The translations under genes and the position numbers were made by a program. A stretch of DNA of 64,000 nucleotides from Neisseriales bacterium (GTDB taxonomy: Bacteria; Pseudomonadota; Gammaproteobacteria; Burkholderiales; UBA11063). Numbering within the stretch: position 1 is the first letter of the stretch; every line of letters begins with the position of its first letter. The notes below the pieces were generated by a model. That model made no database searches. It was not told the origin of the DNA and worked only from the letters and a program-made list of their open reading frames with translations. Of this stretch, positions 8,997 through 17,690 are shown piece after piece. The stretch spans positions 49,101 through 113,100 of the forward strand of contig SSGX01000037.1 of the NCBI GenBank assembly GCA_008017155.1, in the 5' to 3' direction.

Positions 8997-9984
8997 TACC
9001 ATTATTTCGTTATTTAGCGGTGCTGGAGGATTAGATCTTGGTTTCAAGCAAGCCGGCTTTAAAACTATTTGGGCAAATGAATTTGATAAAACAATTTGGG
9101 ATACGTTTAGTTATAACTTTCAAAATACATTTTTAGATAAAAGAAGTATCGTTAATATTAGTGAGAATGATATTCCTGATGGTTGTATAGGAATAATAGG
9201 TGGACCTCCGTGTCAAAGTTGGAGTGAGGCTGGTGCTGGTAGAGGTATTACTGATAAACGAGGTCAGTTGTTTTATGATTATATTAGAATATTAAAAGCA
9301 AAGCAACCACGGTTTTTTTTAGCTGAAAATGTGCCAGGTATGCTGCAACCAAAACATTCTGAAGCTCTTAATGCGATATTAACTGAATTTAGTGAAATTG
9401 GTTACAATGTTAAGCGGTATTTATTGAATGCTTATGATTACAGTGTCCCACAAGATCGAAAAAGAGTCATAATTGTTGGCTATCATCATGATTTAGGGAA
9501 GATTTTCATTCCACCAAAACCACGTTCAGAAAAACTTACTTTAAAAGATGCCATTTGGGATCTAAGGTTATCCAAGCCTGCATTAGATAAGAATTATACA
9601 AATGGTGATAGCAATCTTTCCGCATCTAATCATGAATATATGACAGGTGGATTTTCTACTATATATATGTCAAGAAATCGTGTCAGAGGATGGGATGAAC
9701 CTTCTTTTACCATTCAAGCTGGTGGTCGTCATGCTCCAATACATCCTCAGGCACCCAAGATGTTATTTATAGAACAAAACAAAAGAATTTTTGTGCCTGG
9801 AAAAGAGCATTTATATCGCAGGCTCACGGTACGTGAATGTGCACGAATACAAACCTTTCCAGATGATTTTATCTTTCAGTATCAAAATGTATCAGATGGA
9901 TATAAAATGGTTGGTAATGCAGTGCCTGTTGAGTTTGCTAGAAGACTTGCAGAAGTTATTCATAATGATATTGTGTTATCGTAA
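8986..9984 (+). CDS. DNA (cytosine-5-)-methyltransferase, M.HaeIII-like
   Basis: The 332-residue protein carries the ordered motifs of m5C methyltransferases: motif I LFSGAGGLDLGF at residues ~9-20, motif IV GGPPCQSWS with the catalytic Cys at ~80, motif VI AENVPG, motif VIII QDRKRVIIVG, motif IX RLTVRECARIQTFPDDF and motif X GNAVPVEFA. The target-recognition part (MSRNRVRGWDEPSFTIQA, HPQAPKM) closely resembles M.HaeIII, so GGCC methylation is expected. It protects host DNA from the overlapping endonuclease. Overlap of the two genes with the nuclease first is notable, because a new host needs methylation before cutting. No control (C) protein gene is visible. Confidence 0.93.
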   Translation: MKNNTIISLFSGAGGLDLGFKQAGFKTIWANEFDKTIWDTFSYNFQNTFLDKRSIVNISENDIPDGCIGIIGGPPCQSWSEAGAGRGITDKRGQLFYDYIRILKAKQPRFFLAENVPGMLQPKHSEALNAILTEFSEIGYNVKRYLLNAYDYSVPQDRKRVIIVGYHHDLGKIFIPPKPRSEKLTLKDAIWDLRLSKPALDKNYTNGDSNLSASNHEYMTGGFSTIYMSRNRVRGWDEPSFTIQAGGRHAPIHPQAPKMLFIEQNKRIFVPGKEHLYRRLTVRECARIQTFPDDFIFQYQNVSDGYKMVGNAVPVEFARRLAEVIHNDIVLS

Positions 9985-10006
9985 AGTATAATTGGGGAAT
10001 GTGAAT

Positions 10007-10633
10007 ATGAAGCGCGGGACATTTATTTCAGTAGAAGGTATTGATGGGGCAGGTAAATCAACCCATGTTGAATTTATCCGTGATTACATCAAAGAACATG
10101 GCAAGGAAGTAATTATTACCCGTGAGCCGGGTGGTACAGTTCTTGGTGAGAAGATTCGCGAACTATTATTAACTAGCGAGCATATGCATCATAATACTGA
10201 GTTATTGCTTTATTTTGCTTCACGGCAGGAGTTAATTCGGCAGGTAATCGTACCCAATCTAGACGCTGGTGTGTGGGTGATTGCTGATCGTTTTGTGGAT
10301 GCTTCAATCGCTTATCAGGGTGGCGGTAGGGCGCTTGGTATAGAAAAAATCAAACAAGTTTATGCTTTACTTGAGCCGCATCTTACAACCGATATGACGT
10401 TTCTTTTTGATGTCCCGTTAGAGCTTGCTCTTGATCGGTTAAGTTGTGGGCGCAAACTTGATCGGATTGAGCTTGAGTCTAGAGAGTTTTTTGAACGGGT
10501 GCAGTCAAGTTATCACCAGCTTGCCAAAGAAGAGCCGGAGCGGATCAAAACAGTTATGACTAATCAGCCAGTTAAATATACTCGAGATCTTTTGACTAAA
10601 TATCTTGATGATCTACTAAAGCGGAGTAGCTAA
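10007..10633 (+). CDS. tmk: Thymidylate kinase
   Basis: The product, 208 residues from ATG 10007, phosphorylates dTMP to dTDP. It has the P-loop VEGIDGAGKST (residues ~8-18), the DR-type motif TREPGGT (~39-45), the Arg-containing DRFVDASIAYQGGGR (~94-108) and a lid region GRKLDRIE (~146-153). GGGGAATGTGAAT gives a ribosome site that fits ATG 10007 rather than the TTG at 9992. The stop TAA shares its last base with the holB start. In relatives it directly follows mltG; here it follows the methyltransferase by 22 bases, so it may depend on read-through or on a new promoter in the cassette. Confidence 0.94.
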   Translation: MKRGTFISVEGIDGAGKSTHVEFIRDYIKEHGKEVIITREPGGTVLGEKIRELLLTSEHMHHNTELLLYFASRQELIRQVIVPNLDAGVWVIADRFVDASIAYQGGGRALGIEKIKQVYALLEPHLTTDMTFLFDVPLELALDRLSCGRKLDRIELESREFFERVQSSYHQLAKEEPERIKTVMTNQPVKYTRDLLTKYLDDLLKRSS

Positions 10634-11589
10634 TGCTATATCCTTGGCAGATTGATGACTATACTAATCTGGTAAATGCCTATAATAATCGTAAATTTCA
10701 GACTCTATTGATTTATGGTGCAGCAAATTCGGCACCAGAGGAGATCGTGCATAAATTTATTGATTATTTGCTATGTGTCTCTCCAAATGGTATTGAAGCA
10801 TGTGGAAAATGTGCTAGCTGTATAATCCGCCATGATTCAGATCATCCTGATTTTTATCTCCTTGCCGCCGATGAGAGCGAAGAACGCAAAACCTTGTTGA
10901 TCAAGGTCGAGGAAGTACGAAAAGTAACTGAGTTTGCGATGATGTCACTACATATGGCAAATCGTAAAGTAATTTTTTTGCCTGATGCTGGGCAGCTAAA
11001 TTTGAGTAGTGCCAATGCCTTACTTAAAATTATCGAAGAGCCACCTGCTAATTGCATATTTATCTTGCAAGCTGCTAATATCAATAAATTATTACCAACA
11101 ATATTAAGTCGTTGTTTTAAATTTCTGCTAAAAACTCCTGAACGTAAATTAGCCTTGGCATATCTGCAACAAGAACAGCTTGAAAATGCTGAATTTTGGC
11201 TTAATTATTTTAGTGGTGAGCCTGTATTTGATATTCCTGTAAGCGCGGAGCAGCTTTCACTGCTACAGGAGGGGTTATTAAAGCCAAGCGTTGATAATAT
11301 TTTTGCGCTAAGTAATGAATTAGATCCGAAGAAAATTGGGATGGCTTTTTGGCTTGATTATCTTGGTAAATGGCTAAGTGATATTGCCCGAGTTAAGTTA
11401 GGCGGCAGTCCGGCATATTTTTCTACTGCGCATGAAAGTCTAATTAAGCTAGTTAGTCGTGTCAATGATGAAAAATTATATGCTTTACAAGATGAGCTGG
11501 TTTTTCTTTCAGAATGGACAGAACATCCGCTTAACCATAAACTTCAGCTCGAAAATTTACTTTTTAGGTATCAGCAAATTTATGTCTAG
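10633..11589 (+). CDS. holB: DNA polymerase III subunit delta' (clamp-loader)
   Basis: The 318-residue protein resembles delta', the stator of the clamp loader. The first ~160 residues are AAA+-like, with a degenerate P-loop (LLIYGAANSAPEE). A zinc-binding Cys cluster (CVSPNGIEACGKCASC, ~48-63) follows, then VRKVTEFAMMSLHMANRKVIFL and NLSSANALLKIIEEPPANCIFIL. The LPTILSRCFKF segment matches the SRC motif. The C-terminal part is a helical collar domain. The lack of an intact Walker A agrees with delta' not hydrolysing ATP. It overlaps tmk by one base and the VOC gene by eight, so the three are likely co-translated. Confidence 0.9.
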   Translation: MLYPWQIDDYTNLVNAYNNRKFQTLLIYGAANSAPEEIVHKFIDYLLCVSPNGIEACGKCASCIIRHDSDHPDFYLLAADESEERKTLLIKVEEVRKVTEFAMMSLHMANRKVIFLPDAGQLNLSSANALLKIIEEPPANCIFILQAANINKLLPTILSRCFKFLLKTPERKLALAYLQQEQLENAEFWLNYFSGEPVFDIPVSAEQLSLLQEGLLKPSVDNIFALSNELDPKKIGMAFWLDYLGKWLSDIARVKLGGSPAYFSTAHESLIKLVSRVNDEKLYALQDELVFLSEWTEHPLNHKLQLENLLFRYQQIYV

Positions 11590-11974
11590 ATTATTCAATC
11601 ATATTCACCATATCGCAATTATCTGTTCAGATTATGAGAAATCAAAAGATTTTTATAACCGTATTTTGGGCTTTGAAATCATTGGCGAAGTATATCGTGA
11701 AGCCCGGCAATCATATAAGCTTGATTTATCGATAGATGGCAAATCACAGATCGAATTATTCTCTTTTCCTATTACCCCAGAACGCCCCTCTACGCCTGAG
11801 GCATGTGGGCTACGCCACTTGGCTTTTGCGGTTACGAATTTAGATGATGTAATTCGTCATCTTGAAGCCAATGGTGTTGAATGCGAGCCTATACGAGTCG
11901 ATGAATTTACAGATAAACGCTTTACCTTTTTTAAAGATCCAGATGGTTTACCACTAGAGTTATATGAAGGTTAA
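11582..11974 (+). CDS. VOC family protein, YaeR/GloA2-like
   Basis: The 130-residue product from ATG 11582 is one vicinal-oxygen-chelate domain made of two beta-alpha-beta-beta-beta halves. It closely resembles E. coli YaeR: HIHHIAIICSDY, FYNRILGFEIIGEVYREARQS, ELFSFP, PERPSTPEACGLRHLAF and KRFTFFKDPDGLPLELYE. Metal ligands are likely His9-His10, Glu58, His81 and Glu128. The YaeR subgroup is related to lactoylglutathione lyase but lacks a proven substrate. The gene overlaps holB by eight bases and ends the plus-strand housekeeping block; the next genes are convergent. Confidence 0.87.
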   Translation: MSRLFNHIHHIAIICSDYEKSKDFYNRILGFEIIGEVYREARQSYKLDLSIDGKSQIELFSFPITPERPSTPEACGLRHLAFAVTNLDDVIRHLEANGVECEPIRVDEFTDKRFTFFKDPDGLPLELYEG

Positions 11975-11996
11975 ATTTAGTAATTACTTTACTTTC

Positions 11997-12128
11997 TTAT
12001 TTTAAAGCATTAATTAGCCAGCGGCTAAATTCATGAAATATGCCTAGAGCCATAATTGATGCTAAATAAATACCAACAAACCACAATAATTGCTTTTTTA
12101 GTCCCGGTTTAGTAACTGATTTTTTCAT
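11997..12128 (-). CDS. DUF2474-type small third subunit of cytochrome bd oxidase (43 aa)
   Basis: The 43-codon frame starts at ATG 12128 and overlaps the end of cydB by 20 bases. It is basic at the N terminus (MKKSVTKPGLKKQ), then has one transmembrane helix with LLWFVGIYLASIMALGIF and a short FSRWLINALK tail. This matches the plan of DUF2474/CydX-like micro-subunits that close or stabilise cytochrome bd complexes: one helix, encoded directly after cydB. It is easily missed because of its size. Which CydX-type family it belongs to needs comparison. It should sit in the inner membrane beside CydA. Coupled translation through the overlap is likely. Confidence 0.72.
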   Translation of the reverse strand: MKKSVTKPGLKKQLLWFVGIYLASIMALGIFHEFSRWLINALK

Positions 12129-13104
12129 TGGTTTTACCTCCAAAGATTTTGTAGGCATATGCAGTATAAAATAGTAATACTGGGATAAGGATAGCAGCTC
12201 CTACAAGCATAAACAGTAACGCCCCATCATCCGCCTTTGCCTGCATAAATGTAATCTGATTCGGTACCAGATAGGGTAAATTACTGGTTACAAGCGCTAG
12301 ATATGCCAAGATAAAGATTATTATCAGACTAGCAAAAGGAAGATTTTCAAATCTATTTTTGATTGCAAGTGCATGGATAGCAAATAAGAACGCCATAATT
12401 ATCAAAAATACTAAAATAAAAGCAGAGTGCTGCAAATCAAACCAGTAACGCATTTGTAATTTACTTGATTGCGGTGAATAAACACCAACAACAATCACCG
12501 CAAGCATTAATAACCATTGTAGTTTGGCCGAAATTTTATAGAATTTTGTTTGTAGGCTTCCACTGGTTTTTTTGATTAGCCTTGCCGAACCTAATAGCCC
12601 ATAGGCGATTATCAATGCAAACGCACAAAATAGACCAAATCCGCTAAACCATTGTTCGCGAATAGCCTCACCAGTTGCTGGATTAAACTGAAATCCAGAT
12701 ACAAAGCTACCAATAACTAGACCTTGGGCAATAACTGCCATTAATGATCCGCCAAATAAACACCAATCCCATAAGCGTCTAGTTTCATGTGCCTTTAGTC
12801 TAAATTCAAAGGCTATTCCTCGTAGGAGTAAGCCAAAAATTAAAAGCATTAAAGGAATATACCAGATTGGGAATAAGGTACTAAATGCGAGTGGGAATGC
12901 TCCATATAGTGCTGCACCAGCAAAAACTAGCCAAGTTTCATTTCCATCCCAGACTGGTAATACTGTAGTTACCATTATGTCTCGTTCTGAATCTTCTTTG
13001 ATAAGTGGGAAGAGTAGTCCAACACCAAGAGTGAAACCATCAAGAAGAATATACATGATTATTATAAAAGCAATTATTAATAGCCAAGTTAGTGCGAGTT
13101 CCAT
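12109..13104 (-). CDS. cydB: Cytochrome bd-type quinol oxidase subunit II
   Basis: The 331-residue integral membrane protein has the CydB fold with eight or nine helices. It contains LLIIAFIIIMYILLDGFTLGVGLLFP and VLPVWDGNETWLVFAGAALYGAFPLAFS, the heme-proximal region typical of subunit II, then LRGIAFEFRLKAHE. With CydA it forms a terminal oxidase that reduces oxygen using quinol without pumping protons. The length and the ~456-residue CydA fit the cyanide-insensitive (CioAB) branch. The start overlaps the cydA stop by one base (TAATG), and the 43-residue subunit overlaps its end. No assembly genes such as cydDC are in the window. Confidence 0.92.
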   Translation of the reverse strand: MELALTWLLIIAFIIIMYILLDGFTLGVGLLFPLIKEDSERDIMVTTVLPVWDGNETWLVFAGAALYGAFPLAFSTLFPIWYIPLMLLIFGLLLRGIAFEFRLKAHETRRLWDWCLFGGSLMAVIAQGLVIGSFVSGFQFNPATGEAIREQWFSGFGLFCAFALIIAYGLLGSARLIKKTSGSLQTKFYKISAKLQWLLMLAVIVVGVYSPQSSKLQMRYWFDLQHSAFILVFLIIMAFLFAIHALAIKNRFENLPFASLIIIFILAYLALVTSNLPYLVPNQITFMQAKADDGALLFMLVGAAILIPVLLFYTAYAYKIFGGKTNEKISY

Positions 13105-14474
13105 TATTTATCTCCTTCTTGAGGTTGAGCTCCACGTAGAAAATAGAATGGTTCTACCGAGTCAAAATCTGCCGGACCTTTTTTGATGGTTTTATTTAAG
13201 AAATGAAAATAAAATACCCCAAAGATTATTCCATAAACAATTATGATTAAAGCCAAGGAAACTAATACATCATGCATTGAAACATTTGAAACAGCATCAT
13301 TTACCCTAATTAAGCCATATACTGCCCAAGGTTGACGACCAACTTCTGCTGTAAACCAGCCAGTAATAATCGCGATAAACCCGGTTGGTGCCATGTATTT
13401 ACTAGCTTGGAGCATGAGACGGGATTGGAATAACTTGCCACGCAATAATAACCATATAGCTACAATAGCATAAGTAAACATTAGTAAGCCAATTCCCACC
13501 ATGATTCTAAATGCGTAAAAAACGATCCATGCTTCGGGTTGATCTTCTTGTGGCACTGATTTTAGCCCCTGTAATTCACCATCTAATTTATGGGTGTTGA
13601 TAAGAGCTGCACCGTATGGAATACCGACCTCAAATAAATTCCGCTGTTCTATATTTGATGGCCAAGCTACGATTAATAACGGAGCACCTTTTTGGGTATC
13701 CCAAATTCCCTCGATTGCCGCCGTTTTTATTGGCTGTGCTTCATGAACCTTAATTCCAGATTCATCACCAATATAAATCTGTATCGGGATAATAATCATC
13801 ACTACAATTATTGCTGAACTTAAACATTTTTTGGCAAAATCAACAAACTGGTTATTCAGAAGGTAATAAGCACTTACACTTATAATCACAAATGAAGTTG
13901 CCAGATAAGCTGCCAGAAGCATATGAATGAAGCGGGGTAGGGTATAAGGATTAAAAACTACGGCTAGCCAGTCAGTAGTTATAAATTTTCCATCAATAAT
14001 TTGATAGCCAACTGGATGCTGCATCCATGAGTTAGCAGACATAATCCAGTAAGCTGAAATTGTAGTCCCGATTGTAACTAGAATGGTTGCTAAATAATGT
14101 AATTTGGGACCAACTTTATTCCAGCCAAATAGCATAATACCAATAAAACCAGCTTCGATAAAAAATGCGCTTAAAACTTCATAGACAAAAAGCGGTCCTA
14201 GAACTGAACCAATTTGTTTGGTAAAGCCAGCCCAGTTCGTTCCTAGCTGAAATTCCATTACGATTCCTGAGACTACGCCCATCCCAAAGGTAAGTGCAAA
14301 GACTTTAGTCCAGAATCTAATTGCCTGATAGTAAAGTGGGTTTTTGGTATATAGCCAGAGTCCTTCCATTACTGTTAGGAACATGGCAAGTCCAATTGAA
14401 AATGCGGGGAATATGATATGGAAGCTTACTGTAAAAGCAAACTGTATTCTTGATAGTTCTAGTGCCGTAAACAT
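13104..14474 (-). CDS. cydA: Cytochrome bd-type quinol oxidase subunit I (CIO-like, short Q-loop)
   Basis: The 456-residue protein has about nine membrane helices. SFHIIFPAFSIG holds the conserved heme b595 ligand His near residue 18, NSWMQHPVG is the standard periplasmic segment, and GRQPWAVYGLIR is the quinol-binding motif. The stretch between helices VI and VII is short (INTHKLDGELQGLKSVPQEDQPEAW), as in CioA-type oxidases rather than E. coli CydA (522 residues). These enzymes work at low oxygen and resist cyanide and sulfide. The gene is first in a cydA-cydB-small subunit operon on the minus strand. Confidence 0.92.
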   Translation of the reverse strand: MFTALELSRIQFAFTVSFHIIFPAFSIGLAMFLTVMEGLWLYTKNPLYYQAIRFWTKVFALTFGMGVVSGIVMEFQLGTNWAGFTKQIGSVLGPLFVYEVLSAFFIEAGFIGIMLFGWNKVGPKLHYLATILVTIGTTISAYWIMSANSWMQHPVGYQIIDGKFITTDWLAVVFNPYTLPRFIHMLLAAYLATSFVIISVSAYYLLNNQFVDFAKKCLSSAIIVVMIIIPIQIYIGDESGIKVHEAQPIKTAAIEGIWDTQKGAPLLIVAWPSNIEQRNLFEVGIPYGAALINTHKLDGELQGLKSVPQEDQPEAWIVFYAFRIMVGIGLLMFTYAIVAIWLLLRGKLFQSRLMLQASKYMAPTGFIAIITGWFTAEVGRQPWAVYGLIRVNDAVSNVSMHDVLVSLALIIIVYGIIFGVFYFHFLNKTIKKGPADFDSVEPFYFLRGAQPQEGDK

Positions 14475-14686
14475 TCTTAATCTTCTTATAAATAAAGTTT
14501 CATTCGCTAATCGTAAAAAATTTTAGCTAATGCTTGCTAGTTTTACTTTATAAGTTTGACATAAAATGAAATGCTAGTGTAACTATCTAGCTAATGTATG
14601 ATTGTAAAACTATCAATACATACTGCTAACAATATTATACACTCTTAAAAACGCTAAAGCCAATAAAAATCTAGGTATAAGCTAGG

Positions 14687-15211
14687 TTAATCTTGTTTTT
14701 CCATATATAAGGTTAGTTCACCGACAGTAATGCCATATTTTTTAAAATAATTACGATTAATTAGGTGTTTATCATCAATGAGGAACATCCAGTCATCAAA
14801 ATCAAGCCGATAGGTGCTATCGTCAACCTTGACATCCATAACGTATTTCCAATTCATACTATTGCCAGATATTTGGATATCTGCCTTACCAATCACATCA
14901 GCCGTAGTTGCCTCATATTGACTTTCTGAGATTTTACTAAATAGCCACTCTCTACTTTCGACTTTGCCATTGGTATAGACAATTTTCTCGTCAAAAACTC
15001 CCTTATCACCATTCCAAAATGCTCGTCCACTAAAGTTAAATCTTCTTGTTACATTTCCTGATTTATCTTGGACTATTCCGTAGCCTTTTATGTTTCCATT
15101 AAGATACGACTGTAAGTCAAGTTTTGGTGTATTATCGTGATAATCTTTAATATCCATTCCTGAGCAGCCAATAGTACCAATAGTAAGTATGGCTAAAATC
15201 AATTTACGCAT
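14687..15211 (-). CDS. DUF3833 lipoprotein
   Basis: The 174-residue product has a 16-residue signal peptide ending in the lipobox TIGC (Cys16). A beta-rich domain of DUF3833 type follows, with MDIKDYHDNTPKLDLQSYLNGNIKGYG at the start, GRAFWNGDKGVFDEKIVYTNGK in the middle and WMFLIDDKHLINRNYFKKYGI near the end. The gene is almost always found with the DUF1365, FAD-oxidoreductase and cyclopropane-synthase-like genes present here, so it is probably an envelope component of the same lipid pathway. A good AAGGGAAG ribosome site precedes ATG 15211. It is the last gene of the operon. Its biochemical role is not known. Confidence 0.82.
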   Translation of the reverse strand: MRKLILAILTIGTIGCSGMDIKDYHDNTPKLDLQSYLNGNIKGYGIVQDKSGNVTRRFNFSGRAFWNGDKGVFDEKIVYTNGKVESREWLFSKISESQYEATTADVIGKADIQISGNSMNWKYVMDVKVDDSTYRLDFDDWMFLIDDKHLINRNYFKKYGITVGELTLYMEKQD

Positions 15212-15231
15212 TTTATTTCTTCCCTTTATTA

Positions 15232-15771
15232 TTAAGAGCTAACGCCTAAAAGCTTATTTCTTAGCTTTTTATCGCTAGAGTCAGGTCCAAGCCAGATACC
15301 AAAAAAATGCTCAGCAAAGTCTTTTCCTTCGATCATGCCAAGGAGCTTCCAGCTGCTATCAAAAAATAGTGTTTGCTGTTTACTTGTGTAAATCCCAGTA
15401 AGAACACTTCCTTTACTTACATTTGGAATAATTTTATTTAATTCTTGCTGCCACTGGTTTAATTCAGTTTCGCTAACTTTATTTGATTGATGATTGATTT
15501 CTTCAATCGTTTTTTTTACGATTGCTTCACCTTTCAAATCTCTTTCGTATTTGAGTTGCAAGGCATAGGGTTGATTAAAGTCAAACTTCCCTTCTGGTGC
15601 GTAGGTTGTGGCAGTAAATACTTTCATGAATAGGAATTTATAATCACCGCTACCAACTTCTTTTGGGTTAGTTATAAAGCTATCCAGACTTTCTGATACT
15701 GCAAAAATCTTATAGCTAGCAAAAAGAAGATAACTAATTATGAGGATATATTTAAGTACTACTCGTAACAT
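15232..15771 (-). CDS. Chalcone isomerase-like family protein
   Basis: The 179-residue protein begins with a hydrophobic export signal (residues ~5-24) and then a domain resembling the chalcone-isomerase fold of bacterial lipid clusters: KEVGSGDYKFLFMKVFTATTYAP, LKYERDLKGEAIVKKTIEEI and GIWLGPDSSDKKLRNKLLG. Bacterial members are fatty-acid-binding proteins rather than flavonoid enzymes. The start overlaps the end of the upstream methyltransferase gene by 20 bases. It probably binds or handles a modified fatty acid in the periplasm, which is inference from the fold and neighbours. Confidence 0.8.
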   Translation of the reverse strand: MLRVVLKYILIISYLLFASYKIFAVSESLDSFITNPKEVGSGDYKFLFMKVFTATTYAPEGKFDFNQPYALQLKYERDLKGEAIVKKTIEEINHQSNKVSETELNQWQQELNKIIPNVSKGSVLTGIYTSKQQTLFFDSSWKLLGMIEGKDFAEHFFGIWLGPDSSDKKLRNKLLGVSS

Positions 15772-16924
15772 GACTAATTTCCATTTGAACTACATTAATT
15801 CTTTGTGAACTAAATCCAGCAATACAGGCGCATAAATAAAACTCCCATAGCCGGGTAAAATTATCATTAAATCCGATATTTCTAACTTCATTAATCTTTG
15901 ACTTAAATTTATCAAGCCAGATTTTTAGTGTCAAGGCATAGTCACTGCCAAAGCGGAATGTTTCATCACATTTAAGGCCAACATTATGAAGTTCTTTGTG
16001 CAGTTTTTCTTCTGAAGGTAGCATTCCACCTGGGAAGATGTATGTACGGATCATATCTGCATTTTTAGCGTATTGATCAAAAAACTTATCTTCAATGGTG
16101 ATAGTTTGTAACAAAATTTTACCACCCGGTTTTAGTAGATTTTTTAGTTTTTTAAAATAAATTGGCCAGTATTTTTTACCAACTGCTTCAAGCATTTCTA
16201 TTGATACGATGTAATCATAACTTCCTTGCTGATAACGATAATCTTCAAGTGCGATTTCAGCTTTGGTATTTTCAAGACGTTTTTGTGCATAGTTTGCTTG
16301 TTCTTGAGATAATGTGATGCCTTTGATAGTATGATTTCTAGCAACCGCTCGTTCGGCAAATCCACCCCAGCCACACCCGACTTCAAGGATTTTGGCAGAC
16401 GGCTCCTTAATTTTATCAAGTAAGCGATCGTATTTTTGATACTGAGCAGTTGTAATATCTTCCTGTTCTGATTTGAATATCGCTGCCGAGTATGTCATAC
16501 TTGGATCAAGCCATAGTTGATAGAAATTATTGCCAAGATCATAATGTGCTTGGATATTTCGACGGCTTCCTTTTAGCGTGTTACGCTTGGTAAGATAAAG
16601 TAGCTTTGAAAATAGCTTAAAGAATGAATTACCGTAAGCGTAGTTGTCAAAAAAGCTTTCGTTTTGTAAACCAAAACTAATTAGGTTTAACAAATCAGTG
16701 GTTTCAAAATAACCATCCCGATAATCCGCTGCAAAGCCAACATCGCCTTTTATCACCAAATTAGCTACTACGCGCCAGTCATGAAGTATGATATCTGCCT
16801 TATAACCATCATTAGCCCCTTTTGCTGTTATAACATCACCTTCCGGGGTAGTAATTGTAATTTGTCCATGATGGATTTTATCCAATAACTTAACTAATCT
16901 AGTCCTAACTAGTTTATCAAACAT
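15752..16924 (-). CDS. Cyclopropane-fatty-acyl-phospholipid synthase family SAM methyltransferase
   Basis: The 390-residue protein has an N-terminal lipid-binding part (~1-100) and a Rossmann-type methyltransferase domain with ILEVGCGWGGFAERA (SAM motif I, ~175-190), QAHYDLGNNFYQLWLDPSMTYS (~125-147, typical of CFA/mycolic acid synthases), GITLSQEQANYAQ and VSIEMLEAVGKKYW. CFA synthases transfer methylene or methyl to the double bond of phospholipid acyl chains. In clusters of this composition the enzyme may make methyl-branched or furan fatty acid precursors rather than a plain cyclopropane. A good AAGGTAAGT ribosome site precedes ATG 16924. Confidence 0.88.
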   Translation of the reverse strand: MFDKLVRTRLVKLLDKIHHGQITITTPEGDVITAKGANDGYKADIILHDWRVVANLVIKGDVGFAADYRDGYFETTDLLNLISFGLQNESFFDNYAYGNSFFKLFSKLLYLTKRNTLKGSRRNIQAHYDLGNNFYQLWLDPSMTYSAAIFKSEQEDITTAQYQKYDRLLDKIKEPSAKILEVGCGWGGFAERAVARNHTIKGITLSQEQANYAQKRLENTKAEIALEDYRYQQGSYDYIVSIEMLEAVGKKYWPIYFKKLKNLLKPGGKILLQTITIEDKFFDQYAKNADMIRTYIFPGGMLPSEEKLHKELHNVGLKCDETFRFGSDYALTLKIWLDKFKSKINEVRNIGFNDNFTRLWEFYLCACIAGFSSQRINVVQMEISHVTSST

Positions 16925-16955
16925 ACTTACCTTATTTAAATTAAATAGTTATTGT

Positions 16956-17690
16956 TTATTTCGGATGAGGAATAAATGGTATCTTTTTGATAAACCACAA
17001 CCGAAATGCTTCAAAATATATCCCTGCGATAATCTTATAAACGTTTAGTGGAGACCTGAAAGCTCTTTTATAAAAATTATTTGCCTTAGCGTTAATAAGC
17101 TTTCCGCTAAATCCAGCACTAAAAACTTTGCGTTCATTTTCATAAGTATCAATTTTAAACGCTAATTTTTCTTCTGTAAAGTCAAAACTCCAGTGATATT
17201 CTTGATTCATGCCAAAAAATGGTGAGACATGAAATTTCTTGGTGTTAATTATCTGTTTCTGGCTTTTATCAAGTAGATAATAGTAACGCTCATTCCACGG
17301 CGTATTTGATACTTCTGCCAGAATATAGTTGCATTGCTTAATATCATTAACTACTAAGTATAAATTAAGTGGACTAAAATATAAACCTAGATTACTTAAT
17401 TGTCCAAGTAAATAAAATTTATCTCCGCTATCAAGAATTGCACCAAGTTCAGTTAGCTTTTTCTTCAGTTTATCAGAAATAGGGTAATTACCCTCATCGC
17501 GTAAATACTTTTCTGGTTTAAAACGATATAAAGCTGTTTTATTGGTGTTTAAGATCCTTGAATTACCTGCTAAATCTTCAAATCTATCAATGTCAATGAG
17601 CCACATATTTAGCTTATATTGAAACTCATGGATTCTAGGTTCAAATCGTTTATGCCAGACATTACCAATACAAAGCGAGTTAGCCAGCAA
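16956..17690 (-). CDS. DUF1365 family protein
   Basis: The 244-residue product matches DUF1365: ANSLCIGNVWHKRFEPRIHEFQYKLNMWLIDIDRF at the N terminus, then YFSPLNLYLV, AEVSNTPWNERYYYLLD and KFHVSPFFGMNQEYHWSFDF. The pattern of conserved His, Asn, Pro and Trp around residues ~130-175 is typical. DUF1365 is consistently encoded beside an FAD-dependent oxidoreductase and a CFA-like methyltransferase in proteobacteria, and this arrangement is kept here. Its reaction is not established; it may act on the acyl chain together with its neighbours. The start overlaps the upstream gene by 11 bases, which supports coupled translation. Confidence 0.87.
   Translation of the reverse strand: MLANSLCIGNVWHKRFEPRIHEFQYKLNMWLIDIDRFEDLAGNSRILNTNKTALYRFKPEKYLRDEGNYPISDKLKKKLTELGAILDSGDKFYLLGQLSNLGLYFSPLNLYLVVNDIKQCNYILAEVSNTPWNERYYYLLDKSQKQIINTKKFHVSPFFGMNQEYHWSFDFTEEKLAFKIDTYENERKVFSAGFSGKLINAKANNFYKRAFRSPLNVYKIIAGIYFEAFRLWFIKKIPFIPHPK

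Noticed and set aside
8151..9984. Complete depletion of GGCC sites as proof of restriction pressure
   Set aside because: GGCC occurs at several places, for example near 33988, 40112, 44626 and 57340, so no depletion claim is made.
17630..17650. GGTTCAAATCG resembling a tRNA T-loop
   Set aside because: It lies within the DUF1365 coding frame and no cloverleaf can be formed around it.
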